From positions 64,501 to 128,500 of the forward strand of contig NZ_CP107932.1 in the NCBI RefSeq assembly GCF_036032445.1: 64,000 nucleotides of DNA, given 5' to 3'. The stretch comes from Nocardia sp. NBC_00416. GTDB lineage: Bacteria; Actinomycetota; Actinomycetes; Mycobacteriales; Mycobacteriaceae. The translations under genes and the position numbers were made by a program. This document shows, one piece after another, positions 1 to 8,479 of this stretch (positions are counted from its first letter, which is position 1; each line of letters starts with the position of its first letter). Below the pieces are notes generated by a model. That model did no database searches. It was not told where the DNA came from and saw only the letters and a program-made list of their open reading frames with translations.

Positions 1-17
1 GGAAGGGAGCACCCTGA
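1..17 (+). CDS. 3' end of an upstream gene, presumably mceA (partial)
   Basis: Only the last few codons and a TGA stop (15-17) are inside the window. The stop overlaps the next start by one base (TGATG), the junction type used through the rest of this operon. In mce operons the gene before mceB is mceA, so this is probably its end, but five codons cannot prove that. The GGAAGGGAG at 1-9 is the ribosome binding site of the following gene. Confidence 0.4.
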
Positions 18-1033
18 TGAGCAACCGGAACACCCCGCTGCTGAAGTTCGGGATTTTCGCCGTGGTGATGGTGGTGCTCTCGGCCGGCCTGATCCTCGTG
101 TTCGGGGAGTACCGCAGCGGCTCCACCACTGAGTACTCGGCAGTTTTCGCCGATTCGTCCGGTCTGCGCACCGGCGACACGGTGCGGGTCTCCGGGGTGG
201 TGGTGGGCTCGGTGCGCGGTGTCACGCTGGAGCAGGACAAGCGGGTACGGGTGGATTTCGACGCCGACCGCTCCCTGCCGTTGACCACCGGGACCCAGGT
301 AGCGGTGCGGTATCTGAATCTCGTCGGCGACCGCTATCTCGCGCTCACCGATCGCCCGGGTAACGAACTGCCCGCCGGCGGGCAGCTCCCGCAGGAGAAC
401 ACGGCCGGCGCACTGGATCTGGATCTGCTGCTGGGCGGTCTGAAACCGGTGATCCAGGGCCTCAACGCCCGGGATGTGAACGCGCTGACCTGGTCGCTGC
501 TGGAGATCGTGCAGGGCAAGGAGGGCACGGTGAATTCCATCCTGGGCCGGACCGCCTCGTTCTCCGCCGCCTTGGCCGACAACAACGAGATCATCGAACA
601 GCTGATCGACAACCTGAACACGGTGATGACGACGCTGGCGTCCGAGGGCGGTGAGTTCTCCGGCCTGGTGGACCGGCTCGAACAGCTGATCACCCAGCTG
701 AGCAACGACCGCGACCCGATCGCGGCCGCGATCGATTCGCTGGAATCGGGTACGGCCACGGTCGCGGATCTGCTCACCCAGGGCCGCCCGCCGCTGGCCG
801 GCGCGATCGATCAGGTCAATCAGCTGGCCGCCAATATCGACGACGACAGCCAGACCCTCGACACGGCCCTGCAGAAAGCTCCGGAGAACTTCCGGAAGCT
901 GGTGCGCACCGGGGCCTACGGCAACTTCATCCAGTACTACCTGTGCGATCTGACCATCCGGGTCAATGACCTGTCCGGGCAGGTCGTCGAGATCCCCGCA
1001 GCCGTACAGACCGACGGAAGGTGCGCTCCCTGA
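17..1033 (+). CDS. mceB: MCE family protein, MceB type
   Basis: The 338-residue protein is a subunit of a Mce lipid/sterol importer and is expected to be anchored in the cell membrane and reach into the envelope. It has one N-terminal membrane segment (about residues 11-30), an MCE/MlaD beta-barrel domain (about 38-115, with the repeated G-D-x-V-x-V-x-G-V-x-V-G pattern), and then a long helical region (about 130-310) that in this family builds the lipid tunnel. A conserved Cys lies near the C terminus (YLCDL). The start follows GGAAGGGAG and overlaps the upstream stop. It is the first complete gene of a tightly packed operon in the usual A-B-C-D-E-F order. Assignment to B rests on gene order, length and the short C-terminal tail; which mce paralogue it is cannot be told. 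Confidence 0.9.
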   Translation: MSNRNTPLLKFGIFAVVMVVLSAGLILVFGEYRSGSTTEYSAVFADSSGLRTGDTVRVSGVVVGSVRGVTLEQDKRVRVDFDADRSLPLTTGTQVAVRYLNLVGDRYLALTDRPGNELPAGGQLPQENTAGALDLDLLLGGLKPVIQGLNARDVNALTWSLLEIVQGKEGTVNSILGRTASFSAALADNNEIIEQLIDNLNTVMTTLASEGGEFSGLVDRLEQLITQLSNDRDPIAAAIDSLESGTATVADLLTQGRPPLAGAIDQVNQLAANIDDDSQTLDTALQKAPENFRKLVRTGAYGNFIQYYLCDLTIRVNDLSGQVVEIPAAVQTDGRCAP

Positions 1034-1034
1034 G

Positions 1035-2066
1035 ATGTTTCGATACCGCGGAAGACATCTGCTGCGGCACGGCCTGGTCGGGATCGTGCTCATCGTCTGT
1101 GTCATCTCTTTGGGGCTGCAGTCGCAGCAGGTGATCGCCTGGGGCACGACCGTGCGCTATCAGGCCGTTTTCGAAGAGGCGGGCGGACTGGAAGCCGGGG
1201 ACGAGGTGATCGTGTCGGGCGTTCAGGTCGGCACGATCACCGATGTCGCACTCGAGCACGGTGACGCGCTGGTGGTGTTCACTGTGCGGAGCTCGGTCCC
1301 GGTCGGCGCCGACAGCACCGTGCAGATCAAAACCGGTTCGCTGCTGGGTAAACGGATAATGACGCTGGTCTCGCGGGGCGAGGAGAATCTGCGCCCGCTG
1401 GCCACCATCCCCGTCGAACGCACCTCCTCGCCGTACTCGCTGACCGACGCGCTCGGCGATCTCACCACCAATGCCGGCGCGATGGACACCGATTCGCTGA
1501 ACAGTTCGCTGGACCTGCTCTCCTCCACCCTCGATACGATCGCCCCGCAGCTGGGTCCGGCGTTCGACGGGCTGTCGGAACTGTCGAAATCCGTCAACAG
1601 CCGCAATACCGCGCTCAGCGACCTGCTCAAAGCCTCGCGGGAGGTCACCGGGATCCTCGCCGACCGCAGCGGGCAGGTGAACACCATGCTGCTCAACGCC
1701 AATACGCTGATCGGAGTGCTCGACGAGCGTCGGCAGGCGATCGCGACCCTATTGGCCAACACCGCGGCCGTCGCCGACCAGCTCACCCAGTTGGTCGCCG
1801 ACAACGAAGCCGAGCTGGGGCCGGCCCTGGACCGGCTGAACTCGGTGGCCGAACTCCTGCAACGCAATCGGGACAATATAGCCAAGGCCATTCCGGGCCT
1901 GGCCAAAGCATCGCTCACCCAGGGCGAGGCCGTCTCGGGCGGCCCGTTCTACAACGCCTACGTCGCCAACCTGATCCCGGCGCAATGGATCCGGCCGTTC
2001 GTGGACGCCGCGTTCGGCGGGTCGATCCCGCAACCACCCGCACCGCAACCGGGAGCGCCACGATGA
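1035..2066 (+). CDS. mceC: MCE family protein, MceC type
   Basis: The ATG at 1035 lies one base after the mceB stop and gives 343 residues; an in-frame start further upstream would only add mceB-overlapping sequence. Residues about 13-29 form a membrane anchor, about 39-115 are the MCE/MlaD domain (EAGDEVIVSGVQVG), and the rest is the helical tunnel region ending in a short Pro-rich tail (PQPPAPQPG). It is the third subunit of the Mce importer. The stop overlaps the next start as ATGA. Confidence 0.9.
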   Translation: MFRYRGRHLLRHGLVGIVLIVCVISLGLQSQQVIAWGTTVRYQAVFEEAGGLEAGDEVIVSGVQVGTITDVALEHGDALVVFTVRSSVPVGADSTVQIKTGSLLGKRIMTLVSRGEENLRPLATIPVERTSSPYSLTDALGDLTTNAGAMDTDSLNSSLDLLSSTLDTIAPQLGPAFDGLSELSKSVNSRNTALSDLLKASREVTGILADRSGQVNTMLLNANTLIGVLDERRQAIATLLANTAAVADQLTQLVADNEAELGPALDRLNSVAELLQRNRDNIAKAIPGLAKASLTQGEAVSGGPFYNAYVANLIPAQWIRPFVDAAFGGSIPQPPAPQPGAPR

Positions 2067-3307
2067 ACCGGAAACTGATCGGGCGGGTGGCCGCGGGCGC
2101 GCTGGCGGTCGCGGTGGTTCTCGCCGCGTTCGTCGTGGTGAATCGGACACTGCTCGCGCCCCTCACGGTCCGCGCGATCTTCAGCACAGCCACCGCCATC
2201 TACCCGGGTGACGATGTGCGGATCTCCGGGGTGAAAGTCGGCACGATTGCCGATATCCGGCCCGGGGGCGCCACGGTGGAGATGGAACTGCACCTGGACC
2301 GGGGTGTGCGGGTTCCGGCCGAGGCAGGTGCGGTCATCGTCGCGCAGAGTCTCGTCGACTCCCGATATGTGCAGCTCACCCCCGCTTACCGAGGGCAGGG
2401 CGAGACCTTGCCGGACGATGCGGTGATCCCGCTGGAACGCACCGCGGTACCGGTGGAATGGGACGAGATCAAAACACAGCTCACTCGGCTGGCCACCGAA
2501 CTGGGACCCGACGGCGACCAGAGCTCCGGTCCCGCCGGCCGGTTCATCGACAGCGCCGCCGACGCTCTCGCCGGCAACGGCGACAAACTGCGGCAGGTGC
2601 TGGCACAGCTGTCCGGAGTGGGCCGGATCCTGTCCGCCGGCAGCGGCGATATCGCCGACACCATCAAGAATCTCCAGGTCTTCGTCACCGCGCTGCGCGA
2701 CAGCAATGTGCAGATCGTGCAGTTCCAGAACCGGCTCGCGACGCTCACCAGTGTGCTGGCCGACAGCCGCTCCGATCTCGACGCGGCGCTGAACAATCTC
2801 TCCATCGCGGTCGGGGAGGTCCAGCGGTTCGTCTCGGAGAACCGGGACAAGGCCAGTGAACAGGTGGGACGGCTCGCCGACGTCACCCAGAACCTCGTGG
2901 ACAATCGCGGCGAACTCGAGGAGCTGCTGCACATCTTCCCGACCAGCCTGGCCAACTTCTACAACATCTACAACCCCGATACCGGTACCGAGGCAGGGGT
3001 TTTCGTGCTGAACAACTTCTCCAATCCGATCGAGTTCGTCTGCGGCGGCATCGCCAGCGTGGAGAACATCGGCGCCGCGGAAGCGGCGCGCAAATGCCGC
3101 GACTATCTGGGGCCGGTGCTCGGACTGATGAACTTCAACTATCTGCCGGTGCCGGTGAATCCGGGTCTCGGCCCGTCGGCGTCGCCGGACAATGTCATCT
3201 ACAGCGAACCCGACCTGGTTCCGGCGGCGCAAGCGGTGAACCCCGCCGCCCCGCCCCCGCCCCCGGCGCCCACCCTCGCCGATATCCTCTTCCCCGGCGG
3301 GCGGTGA
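2063..3307 (+). CDS. mceD: MCE family protein, MceD type
   Basis: The start is the ATG at 2063, which overlaps the mceC stop by 4 bp (ATGA); the reading frame is open further upstream, but only through mceC. The 414-residue product has an N-terminal membrane segment (about 7-27), an MCE domain (about 35-112, PGDDVRISGVKVG) and a helical region, followed by a Pro/Ala-rich C terminus (PPPPPAPTL) typical of MceD and MceC proteins. It acts with the other Mce proteins in substrate transport across the envelope. Confidence 0.9.
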   Translation: MNRKLIGRVAAGALAVAVVLAAFVVVNRTLLAPLTVRAIFSTATAIYPGDDVRISGVKVGTIADIRPGGATVEMELHLDRGVRVPAEAGAVIVAQSLVDSRYVQLTPAYRGQGETLPDDAVIPLERTAVPVEWDEIKTQLTRLATELGPDGDQSSGPAGRFIDSAADALAGNGDKLRQVLAQLSGVGRILSAGSGDIADTIKNLQVFVTALRDSNVQIVQFQNRLATLTSVLADSRSDLDAALNNLSIAVGEVQRFVSENRDKASEQVGRLADVTQNLVDNRGELEELLHIFPTSLANFYNIYNPDTGTEAGVFVLNNFSNPIEFVCGGIASVENIGAAEAARKCRDYLGPVLGLMNFNYLPVPVNPGLGPSASPDNVIYSEPDLVPAAQAVNPAAPPPPPAPTLADILFPGGR

Positions 3308-3311
3308 CCCC

Positions 3312-4586
3312 ATGGCGACACCGGGACGTCGACGAAAGTTGCGCAGGGCTGTCATGGGCTGTGCGTGCGTGGTGGTGACCGCTTCCGGGTGCGCCTGGGA
3401 CGGGGTGAACTCGCTACCGTTGCCGGGCGCCATCGGCCGTGGTCCCGACGCGACGACGCTGTACGTGGAAATGGCCGATGTCGGGACGCTGACGCCGAAT
3501 TCGCCGGTCCTGATCGACGATGTGGTGGTCGGCAGTATCGGTGATATCCACGTCGAGAACTGGCACGCGCTGGTGGAAGTATCCATCCAGCCCGGCGACG
3601 TGGTGCCCGCGAACGCGCAGGCCCGGGTCGGGCAGACCAGCCTGCTCGGTTCGATGCACCTGGCCCTGGATCCGCCGCCCGGTCAGCAGCCGCGCGGGCA
3701 GCTGCAGTCCGGTGCCCGGATCGAACTGGACGACACCGCGACCTACCCCTCGACCGAGCAGACCCTGGCCTCGCTGTCGGTGGTGGTCAACGGCGGCGGT
3801 CTGGGGCAGATCGGGGATATCGTCGGCAGCCTCGGCGCGGCGTTCGAGGGCCGGGAGACCGATATCCGCGCGCTACTGGACCGCCTCGACGTCTTCCTCG
3901 GCACACTCGACGCCCAGCGCTCCGATATCGTCGCCACGATCGACGGTCTCAACCGGCTCGGCGGCACGTTCGCCGCGCAGCGGGACGTGCTCACCGACGC
4001 CCTGCACAAGATCCCGCCGGCACTGGACGTGCTGCTCGCGGAGCGGCCGAATCTGGTCACCGCCCTCGACCGGTTGCGCACCTTCAGCGACACCACCTCC
4101 GGTGTCCTGAACACCGTGCACGACGATCTGCTCACCAATCTGCGCAATCTGGAACCGACGCTGCGGGCGCTGGCCGAGGTCGGGCCCGACATCAACAAGG
4201 CGATCGCGTTCGCGACCGTGTTCCCGTACGGGCAGTACCTGGTCGACAACGGGGTGCGCGGTGATTTCATCAACCTGTTCGCGACGGTGGATCTGACGAT
4301 CCCGCGATTGCGTCGCGAACTGCTGCTGGGCACTCCGTGGGGTGATCCCACCGCGGTCATCCAGGCGGCCGTCGGCGACCCGGGATATGCGGAGCAGACC
4401 AAGAATCCGCTCGGATTCGGTGTCGCCGCGCCCCCGGTCCCGGCCCCCGCCCCCGCTCCTGCTCCTGCCCCGGAGCCGGCCCCCGTACCGGCTCCGCCTC
4501 CCGCACCGGCGCCCGGTCTGCCGTTCCCGTTGCCGCAGATTCCGCTACCTCAGATACCCCTGCCGCCCGGAATCGGAGGCAACTGA
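3312..4586 (+). CDS. mceE: MCE family lipoprotein, MceE type (LprN-like)
   Basis: The 424-residue protein starts with a basic n-region and a short hydrophobic core ending in a lipobox T-A-S-G-C, with Cys27 as the probable lipidation site. This is the hallmark that separates MceE from the other subunits. The MCE domain spans about residues 48-125 and is followed by the helical region. The C terminus is a Pro-Ala repeat that turns into a PLPQI-type repeat, probably an extended cell-wall-spanning tail. The stop overlaps the mceF start by one base (TGATG), and GGAGGC before it is the mceF ribosome binding site. Confidence 0.92.
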   Translation: MATPGRRRKLRRAVMGCACVVVTASGCAWDGVNSLPLPGAIGRGPDATTLYVEMADVGTLTPNSPVLIDDVVVGSIGDIHVENWHALVEVSIQPGDVVPANAQARVGQTSLLGSMHLALDPPPGQQPRGQLQSGARIELDDTATYPSTEQTLASLSVVVNGGGLGQIGDIVGSLGAAFEGRETDIRALLDRLDVFLGTLDAQRSDIVATIDGLNRLGGTFAAQRDVLTDALHKIPPALDVLLAERPNLVTALDRLRTFSDTTSGVLNTVHDDLLTNLRNLEPTLRALAEVGPDINKAIAFATVFPYGQYLVDNGVRGDFINLFATVDLTIPRLRRELLLGTPWGDPTAVIQAAVGDPGYAEQTKNPLGFGVAAPPVPAPAPAPAPAPEPAPVPAPPPAPAPGLPFPLPQIPLPQIPLPPGIGGN

Positions 4587-6037
4587 TGCTGCTGTCCCGC
4601 TTCGTCCGCGCTCAGCTGATCATCTTCAGTGTCCTGTCGGTGATCGGCTTGGTCGTGATGTCGGTGTTCTATATGAAGCTGCCGACCCTGGCCGGTATCG
4701 GCACCATCGAGGTGACGGTGGAACTTCCCGAGGCCGGTGGGCTCTACCGGTTCGGCAACGTGACCTACCGCGGGATCCAGGTGGGGAAGGTGACCAGCGT
4801 CGAGCTGGCCGGGGACGGCGTGCGGGCGAAGCTGGCGATCGACGGCGCTCACCGTATCCCGGCCGATCTGACGGCCGAGGTACGCAGCGTCTCGGCGGTG
4901 GGTGAGCAGTACGTGGATCTGCTGCCGCGCACCGATTCTCCGCCCTACCTGTACGACGGCGCCACCGTCGAGCGCCGCGATACCGAGATCCCGCAGCCCG
5001 TGGGCCCGATGCTGGATCGGCTCAGCGCGCTCGTCGGCACGATTCCGAAAGACGATCTGCGCCGGCTGCTCGACGAGATGTTCGCGGGCGTCAACGGCGC
5101 GAGCAACGATCTCGATTCGCTGCTCACCTCGGCCGAGCAGCTGACCGAGACGATGAACGGTGTCGGTGAGCAGACCCGGACGCTGGTGCAGGACGCGGCC
5201 CCGCTGCTGGATTCCCAGGTCCAGTCGGCGGACGCGATCCGGATCTGGACCCGCTCCACCGCCGATGTGACCGGGCAGTTGGTGGCGAACGATCCGCAGA
5301 TCCGGACACTGCTGCACTCCGGGCCGGGTTTCGCCGACGAGGTATCGGAGCTACTCGACTCGGTAAAGCTCACGCTTCCGGTGCTGCTGTCCAACCTGAC
5401 CTCGGTGGGCCGGCTCGCCGTCACCTACAACGCGGGCCTGGAACAGCTGCTGGTGTTGCTCCCGCCGGCGGTGTCGCTGGTCCAGGCGGTGCAGCCGACC
5501 AAGAACGCGTCCGGACTGGGTATCGGTGACTTCCGGGTCAGCGGTGTCTCCGATCCACCGGCCTGTACGGTCGGCTTCCTGCCGCCGTCGGAGTGGCGGT
5601 CGCCGCAAGATGTCACCACCATCGATACCCCGGACAATCTGTACTGCAAACTGCCGCAAAATCATGCAGTCGCGGTGCGCGGCGCACGCAATATCCCGTG
5701 CGCCGGCAATCCCGCCAAAAGAGCTCCGACGGCCGCCATTTGCGACAGTGACCAGGATTTCGTCCCGGTGGCGCCGGAACAACCCGTGGTGGGGCCGTAT
5801 CCGCGCGATCCGGAGCTGGAAGAGCAGGGTGTTCCGCCGGACTCCCGGTTCTCCCCGCCCCCGGGCAACGCACCGGCCGCCGATACGTCACCCGCGCCGG
5901 GTGGGGCGCCGACCGTCGCGTTCGCCCAGTACGACCCCAGCACGGGCGAGTACATGGGATCGGACGGCCGGCTGTACCGCCAGACCGATCTGGTGTCCGG
6001 CAGCCACCGCACCTGGGAGGAGATGCTCCCACGCTGA
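4586..6037 (+). CDS. mceF: MCE family protein, MceF type
   Basis: This is the last Mce subunit, 483 residues, with an N-terminal membrane segment (about 12-30), an MCE domain (about 38-118, GLYRFGNVTYRGIQVG) and a long helical section. The C-terminal third is extended and contains several Cys residues and a Pro-rich stretch, as is common for MceF. It ends 24 bp before the convergent reductase gene, so the mce transcription unit ends here. The Mam genes that usually follow mceF directly are instead found at 12445-13937. Confidence 0.9.
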   Translation: MLLSRFVRAQLIIFSVLSVIGLVVMSVFYMKLPTLAGIGTIEVTVELPEAGGLYRFGNVTYRGIQVGKVTSVELAGDGVRAKLAIDGAHRIPADLTAEVRSVSAVGEQYVDLLPRTDSPPYLYDGATVERRDTEIPQPVGPMLDRLSALVGTIPKDDLRRLLDEMFAGVNGASNDLDSLLTSAEQLTETMNGVGEQTRTLVQDAAPLLDSQVQSADAIRIWTRSTADVTGQLVANDPQIRTLLHSGPGFADEVSELLDSVKLTLPVLLSNLTSVGRLAVTYNAGLEQLLVLLPPAVSLVQAVQPTKNASGLGIGDFRVSGVSDPPACTVGFLPPSEWRSPQDVTTIDTPDNLYCKLPQNHAVAVRGARNIPCAGNPAKRAPTAAICDSDQDFVPVAPEQPVVGPYPRDPELEEQGVPPDSRFSPPPGNAPAADTSPAPGGAPTVAFAQYDPSTGEYMGSDGRLYRQTDLVSGSHRTWEEMLPR

Positions 6038-6061
6038 CCGCATGGCGGGGCGATCCGGATA

Positions 6062-6940
6062 TCAGGTGTTGCGAACGGCGTGATCGGGGCGGAACGCATC
6101 GATGTTGCGGGTGCACCAGTCCGCGAAAGTGTGGGCCGGGCGGCGGAGAATGCACTCGACGGTGTCGGTGCGGAATCCGGTGGTGTCGCGGCGCATCAGC
6201 GTGAATCCTTCGAGGATCGCGTCAGCGAGAGCCGGGGGAGCGCCGTTGGGGTAACGGGACGCGACGGCTTGCTCGGGTGTCGCGGCTTCGCGGACTTCGA
6301 TGTCACGGCCGATCGCGGCCGCGACAACCGCGATCTGTTCGGCGATCGTGAACATCTCGTCGCCGGTGAGGCAGTACTCCTTGCCCTGGTGACCGTCTTC
6401 GGTGAGTGCGACGGCGGCGACCGCGGCGATATCCGCCGGATCGACCGGCGCGTATCTGCCGGGGCCGGTGGGGTCGTCGACGACGCCGCCGGTGCGGATG
6501 ACCTGTGCCCATTCCAGGGCGTTGGTCATCAATCCACCGGGCCGCAGAATCGTATTCGGGATGCCCGAGTCTCGGACGATCGTCTCGCGTTCGTGGTGCC
6601 AGCGCCCCATTGCGGGCAGCGGATCGCCCATGACGTTGTACGACGACAGCAGCACGATCAGGCCGACCCCGGCTGCCCGCGCCGCCGCGACCATGTCGCG
6701 GGTGTGGTCGAGACCGATACCGGGCACGAGCAGGAACAGGCGGTCGACGCCGTCGAGCGCCGCGGCGTAGGTGCTCGGGTCGTCCAGGTCGCCGACCACG
6801 CGGTGGGCTCGTTCCGGCAGGTCGGCGGCGCGTCGCGGATCGCGGACGAAAATCCGGAACTCGGCCTCCTCGGCGGCGAGTTCGCGCACGAGTTCGCGAC
6901 CGATGTTTCCGGTGGCGCCGGTGACAAGTATCATCATCAC
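6062..6940 (-). CDS. NmrA-like NAD(P)-binding reductase
   Basis: The protein of about 292 residues begins with a Rossmann motif TGATGNIG (residues 7-14) and has the NmrA/atypical-SDR pattern, including LSSYN and LRPGG segments and no clear classical YxxxK pair. Such proteins are NAD(P)H-dependent quinone or redox-sensing reductases. Three start codons lie in a row (GTG 6940, ATG 6937, ATG 6934), so the exact first residue is uncertain. It is divergent from the MarR gene, with the MarR-type palindrome 6947-6964 immediately upstream of its start, so repression by that regulator is the simple reading. The substrate is unknown. Confidence 0.85.
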   Translation of the reverse strand: MMMILVTGATGNIGRELVRELAAEEAEFRIFVRDPRRAADLPERAHRVVGDLDDPSTYAAALDGVDRLFLLVPGIGLDHTRDMVAAARAAGVGLIVLLSSYNVMGDPLPAMGRWHHERETIVRDSGIPNTILRPGGLMTNALEWAQVIRTGGVVDDPTGPGRYAPVDPADIAAVAAVALTEDGHQGKEYCLTGDEMFTIAEQIAVVAAAIGRDIEVREAATPEQAVASRYPNGAPPALADAILEGFTLMRRDTTGFRTDTVECILRRPAHTFADWCTRNIDAFRPDHAVRNT

Positions 6941-6946
6941 TCCAAG

Positions 6947-6964
6947 TCATTAGCTGGCTAATGA
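6947..6964. promoter_or_regulatory. Perfect palindrome, probable MarR operator
   Basis: TCATTAGC-TG-GCTAATGA is a perfect inverted repeat with 8-bp arms and a 2-bp centre, in an AT-rich pocket between the divergent reductase and MarR genes. It lies just upstream of the reductase start and would cover its promoter. Size and symmetry fit a MarR dimer site. Confidence 0.75.
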
Positions 6965-6976
6965 CAAACGATAGAC

Positions 6977-6986
6977 GGCTAACGAC
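6977..6986 (+). promoter_or_regulatory. Second half-site of the MarR operator
   Basis: GGCTAACGAC matches GGCTAATGAC (6956-6965) at nine of ten positions and lies exactly 21 bp downstream, two helical turns. It could be a weaker second binding site on the MarR-gene side of the divergent promoter, which would allow autoregulation. Confidence 0.45.
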
Positions 6987-7039
6987 TTAATGGCAACCGT
7001 GCTGGCGTGACAGGTTTCACCGCAGCTCAGGAGGTTACG

Positions 7040-7468
7040 ATGCCCGAATTCCTCGACCTGCACAGCCGTACCTCGAAGCTGCTGCGGGCGCTCGTGGAGC
7101 GGAGTGTGCGCCCGCACGGGCTGTATCCGGGTCAGGATCTGGTGCTCGGCGTGCTGTGGAACGACGACGGCCGGACACCGGGCGAGGTCGCCGCTGCACT
7201 GAATGTCACGACGCCGACGATCGTCAAGATGGCCAATCGCATGACAGAGACCGGATTGCTCACGCGACGCCGCGACCCGAACGACAACCGGCTCGTCCGG
7301 TTGTGGCTCACCGACAAAGGGCGGGGCCTACAGGAAACGATCGAGGACAACAGAAAATCGCTGGAGAGCCGGGTAACCGCGGATCTCACCGAATCCGAAC
7401 GCCGATGCCTTCTCACCGCGCTCGACAAGATTCACCGCTCGGCAACACACCTACTGGAAGAACCGTGA
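7040..7468 (+). CDS. MarR family transcriptional regulator
   Basis: The 142-residue protein has the MarR winged-helix layout: N-terminal dimerisation helix, helix-turn-helix around residues 45-70 (GEVAAALNVTTPTIVKMANRM), a wing with D-P-N-D-N-R-L-V (about 80-90), and a C-terminal dimerisation helix. The ATG at 7040 is chosen over one 33 bp upstream because a strong AGGAGGT (7029-7035) precedes it at normal spacing. It probably represses the divergent NmrA-like reductase and itself through the palindrome at 6947-6964. The effector is unknown. Confidence 0.88.
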   Translation: MPEFLDLHSRTSKLLRALVERSVRPHGLYPGQDLVLGVLWNDDGRTPGEVAAALNVTTPTIVKMANRMTETGLLTRRRDPNDNRLVRLWLTDKGRGLQETIEDNRKSLESRVTADLTESERRCLLTALDKIHRSATHLLEEP

Positions 7469-7625
7469 CAACCCGAGCCCGGCGATCTGCGGGTCGCAGT
7501 CGTGGCAAGTCGGGCAACGAGCCGGTGCTCTCGGCCGGATGTGCGACGACACGGCTGAATGCGCTGTGCTGGCGGTGGCGGGCCGACCTCGGGTGACGCG
7601 GGGCCGGCCCGGTCCCTTCGACTGT

Positions 7626-8441
7626 TCAGGTCGGCCGGACGTCGCGCAACCTTTCATCGGGTGGGAGCTGGTTCGTGGTCAGGTAGGACATCCAATCGGC
7701 CGAATCGAAGACGCAATTGCCCGATGTGATCCTGTCGAAATCGGCGGCGACCAGTCGCACCGCCCGCCACAGGTCCGCGTCGGCCGCGCCGTAACGGCGC
7801 ATGGTCACGCGTCCAGCGTGCCGTACACAGAAGACGCCGTAGTCCGTCTCCGCCAATCGAGACGGGGTCTGCAAGAAACACCCGTCTGTGTCCAGTCCCG
7901 GCTCGCGTGGTGCTCGACCACCCAAGACCCTCCACACGACCGGTGTTCCCAGCACCTCGCCGGCGCGGGCGGACCAGAACCGATCATCGTGGCGGGCGTC
8001 GACTGTGACAGTGAACTCGTCGGACACCCACGGCTCGGTGCGTCGGCGCTTCGTCGCGATATGCCGAACCGTCACCTCGTCGGCGATCAGTCGAACCCGC
8101 CCTTCGTCGATCCGAACGACTATGTGCCCACCGAGATCGTCGGTTTCGACGCCTTCCAAGTTGTATATGGGACCCTGCGCGGCCGGCACTTCGAACTCGA
8201 TCGGAGCCGCGGCCGCCAGCTCGTAGACCTCGACCACCGAGATATCTCCCGGTCGCAACCCTCGCTCGACGTATTCTTCGAACTCGAGGGTGGCCGCACC
8301 GGTTGCTGACCGCTCGACCCGCGCCAAGTGGCCACCCTCGAAGTCGTTGCGCTCGTCGAGCCACGCGTTGAGCGCGGAAACAGCGGAAATACGGATCACC
8401 GAGTGGATCCTGCCGGACAGCACACGACTGTAGCCAGGCAA
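7626..8441 (-). CDS. Hypothetical protein
   Basis: This is an open frame of up to 271 residues that I do not recognise. It is acidic, rich in beta-type sequence, lacks a signal peptide or membrane segments, and contains a Trp/Arg-rich central part and a C-terminal aspartate-rich segment. Codon use fits the window, but its third-position GC bias looks weaker than that of neighbours. The start is uncertain. It stands alone between the MarR gene and a convergent-free stretch before the acyl-CoA dehydrogenase end. No function is proposed. Confidence 0.55.
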   Translation of the reverse strand: MPGYSRVLSGRIHSVIRISAVSALNAWLDERNDFEGGHLARVERSATGAATLEFEEYVERGLRPGDISVVEVYELAAAAPIEFEVPAAQGPIYNLEGVETDDLGGHIVVRIDEGRVRLIADEVTVRHIATKRRRTEPWVSDEFTVTVDARHDDRFWSARAGEVLGTPVVWRVLGGRAPREPGLDTDGCFLQTPSRLAETDYGVFCVRHAGRVTMRRYGAADADLWRAVRLVAADFDRITSGNCVFDSADWMSYLTTNQLPPDERLRDVRPT

Positions 8442-8479
8442 TAACGCACTCGGGGGCCGAAACTCGCGACGTCGCGAGC

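Noticed and set aside
1958..3586. Long minus-strand ORF opposite mceD
   Set aside because: It is a high-GC antisense shadow: Arg/Gly/Val-rich, no domain, and the mceD frame has clear family features.
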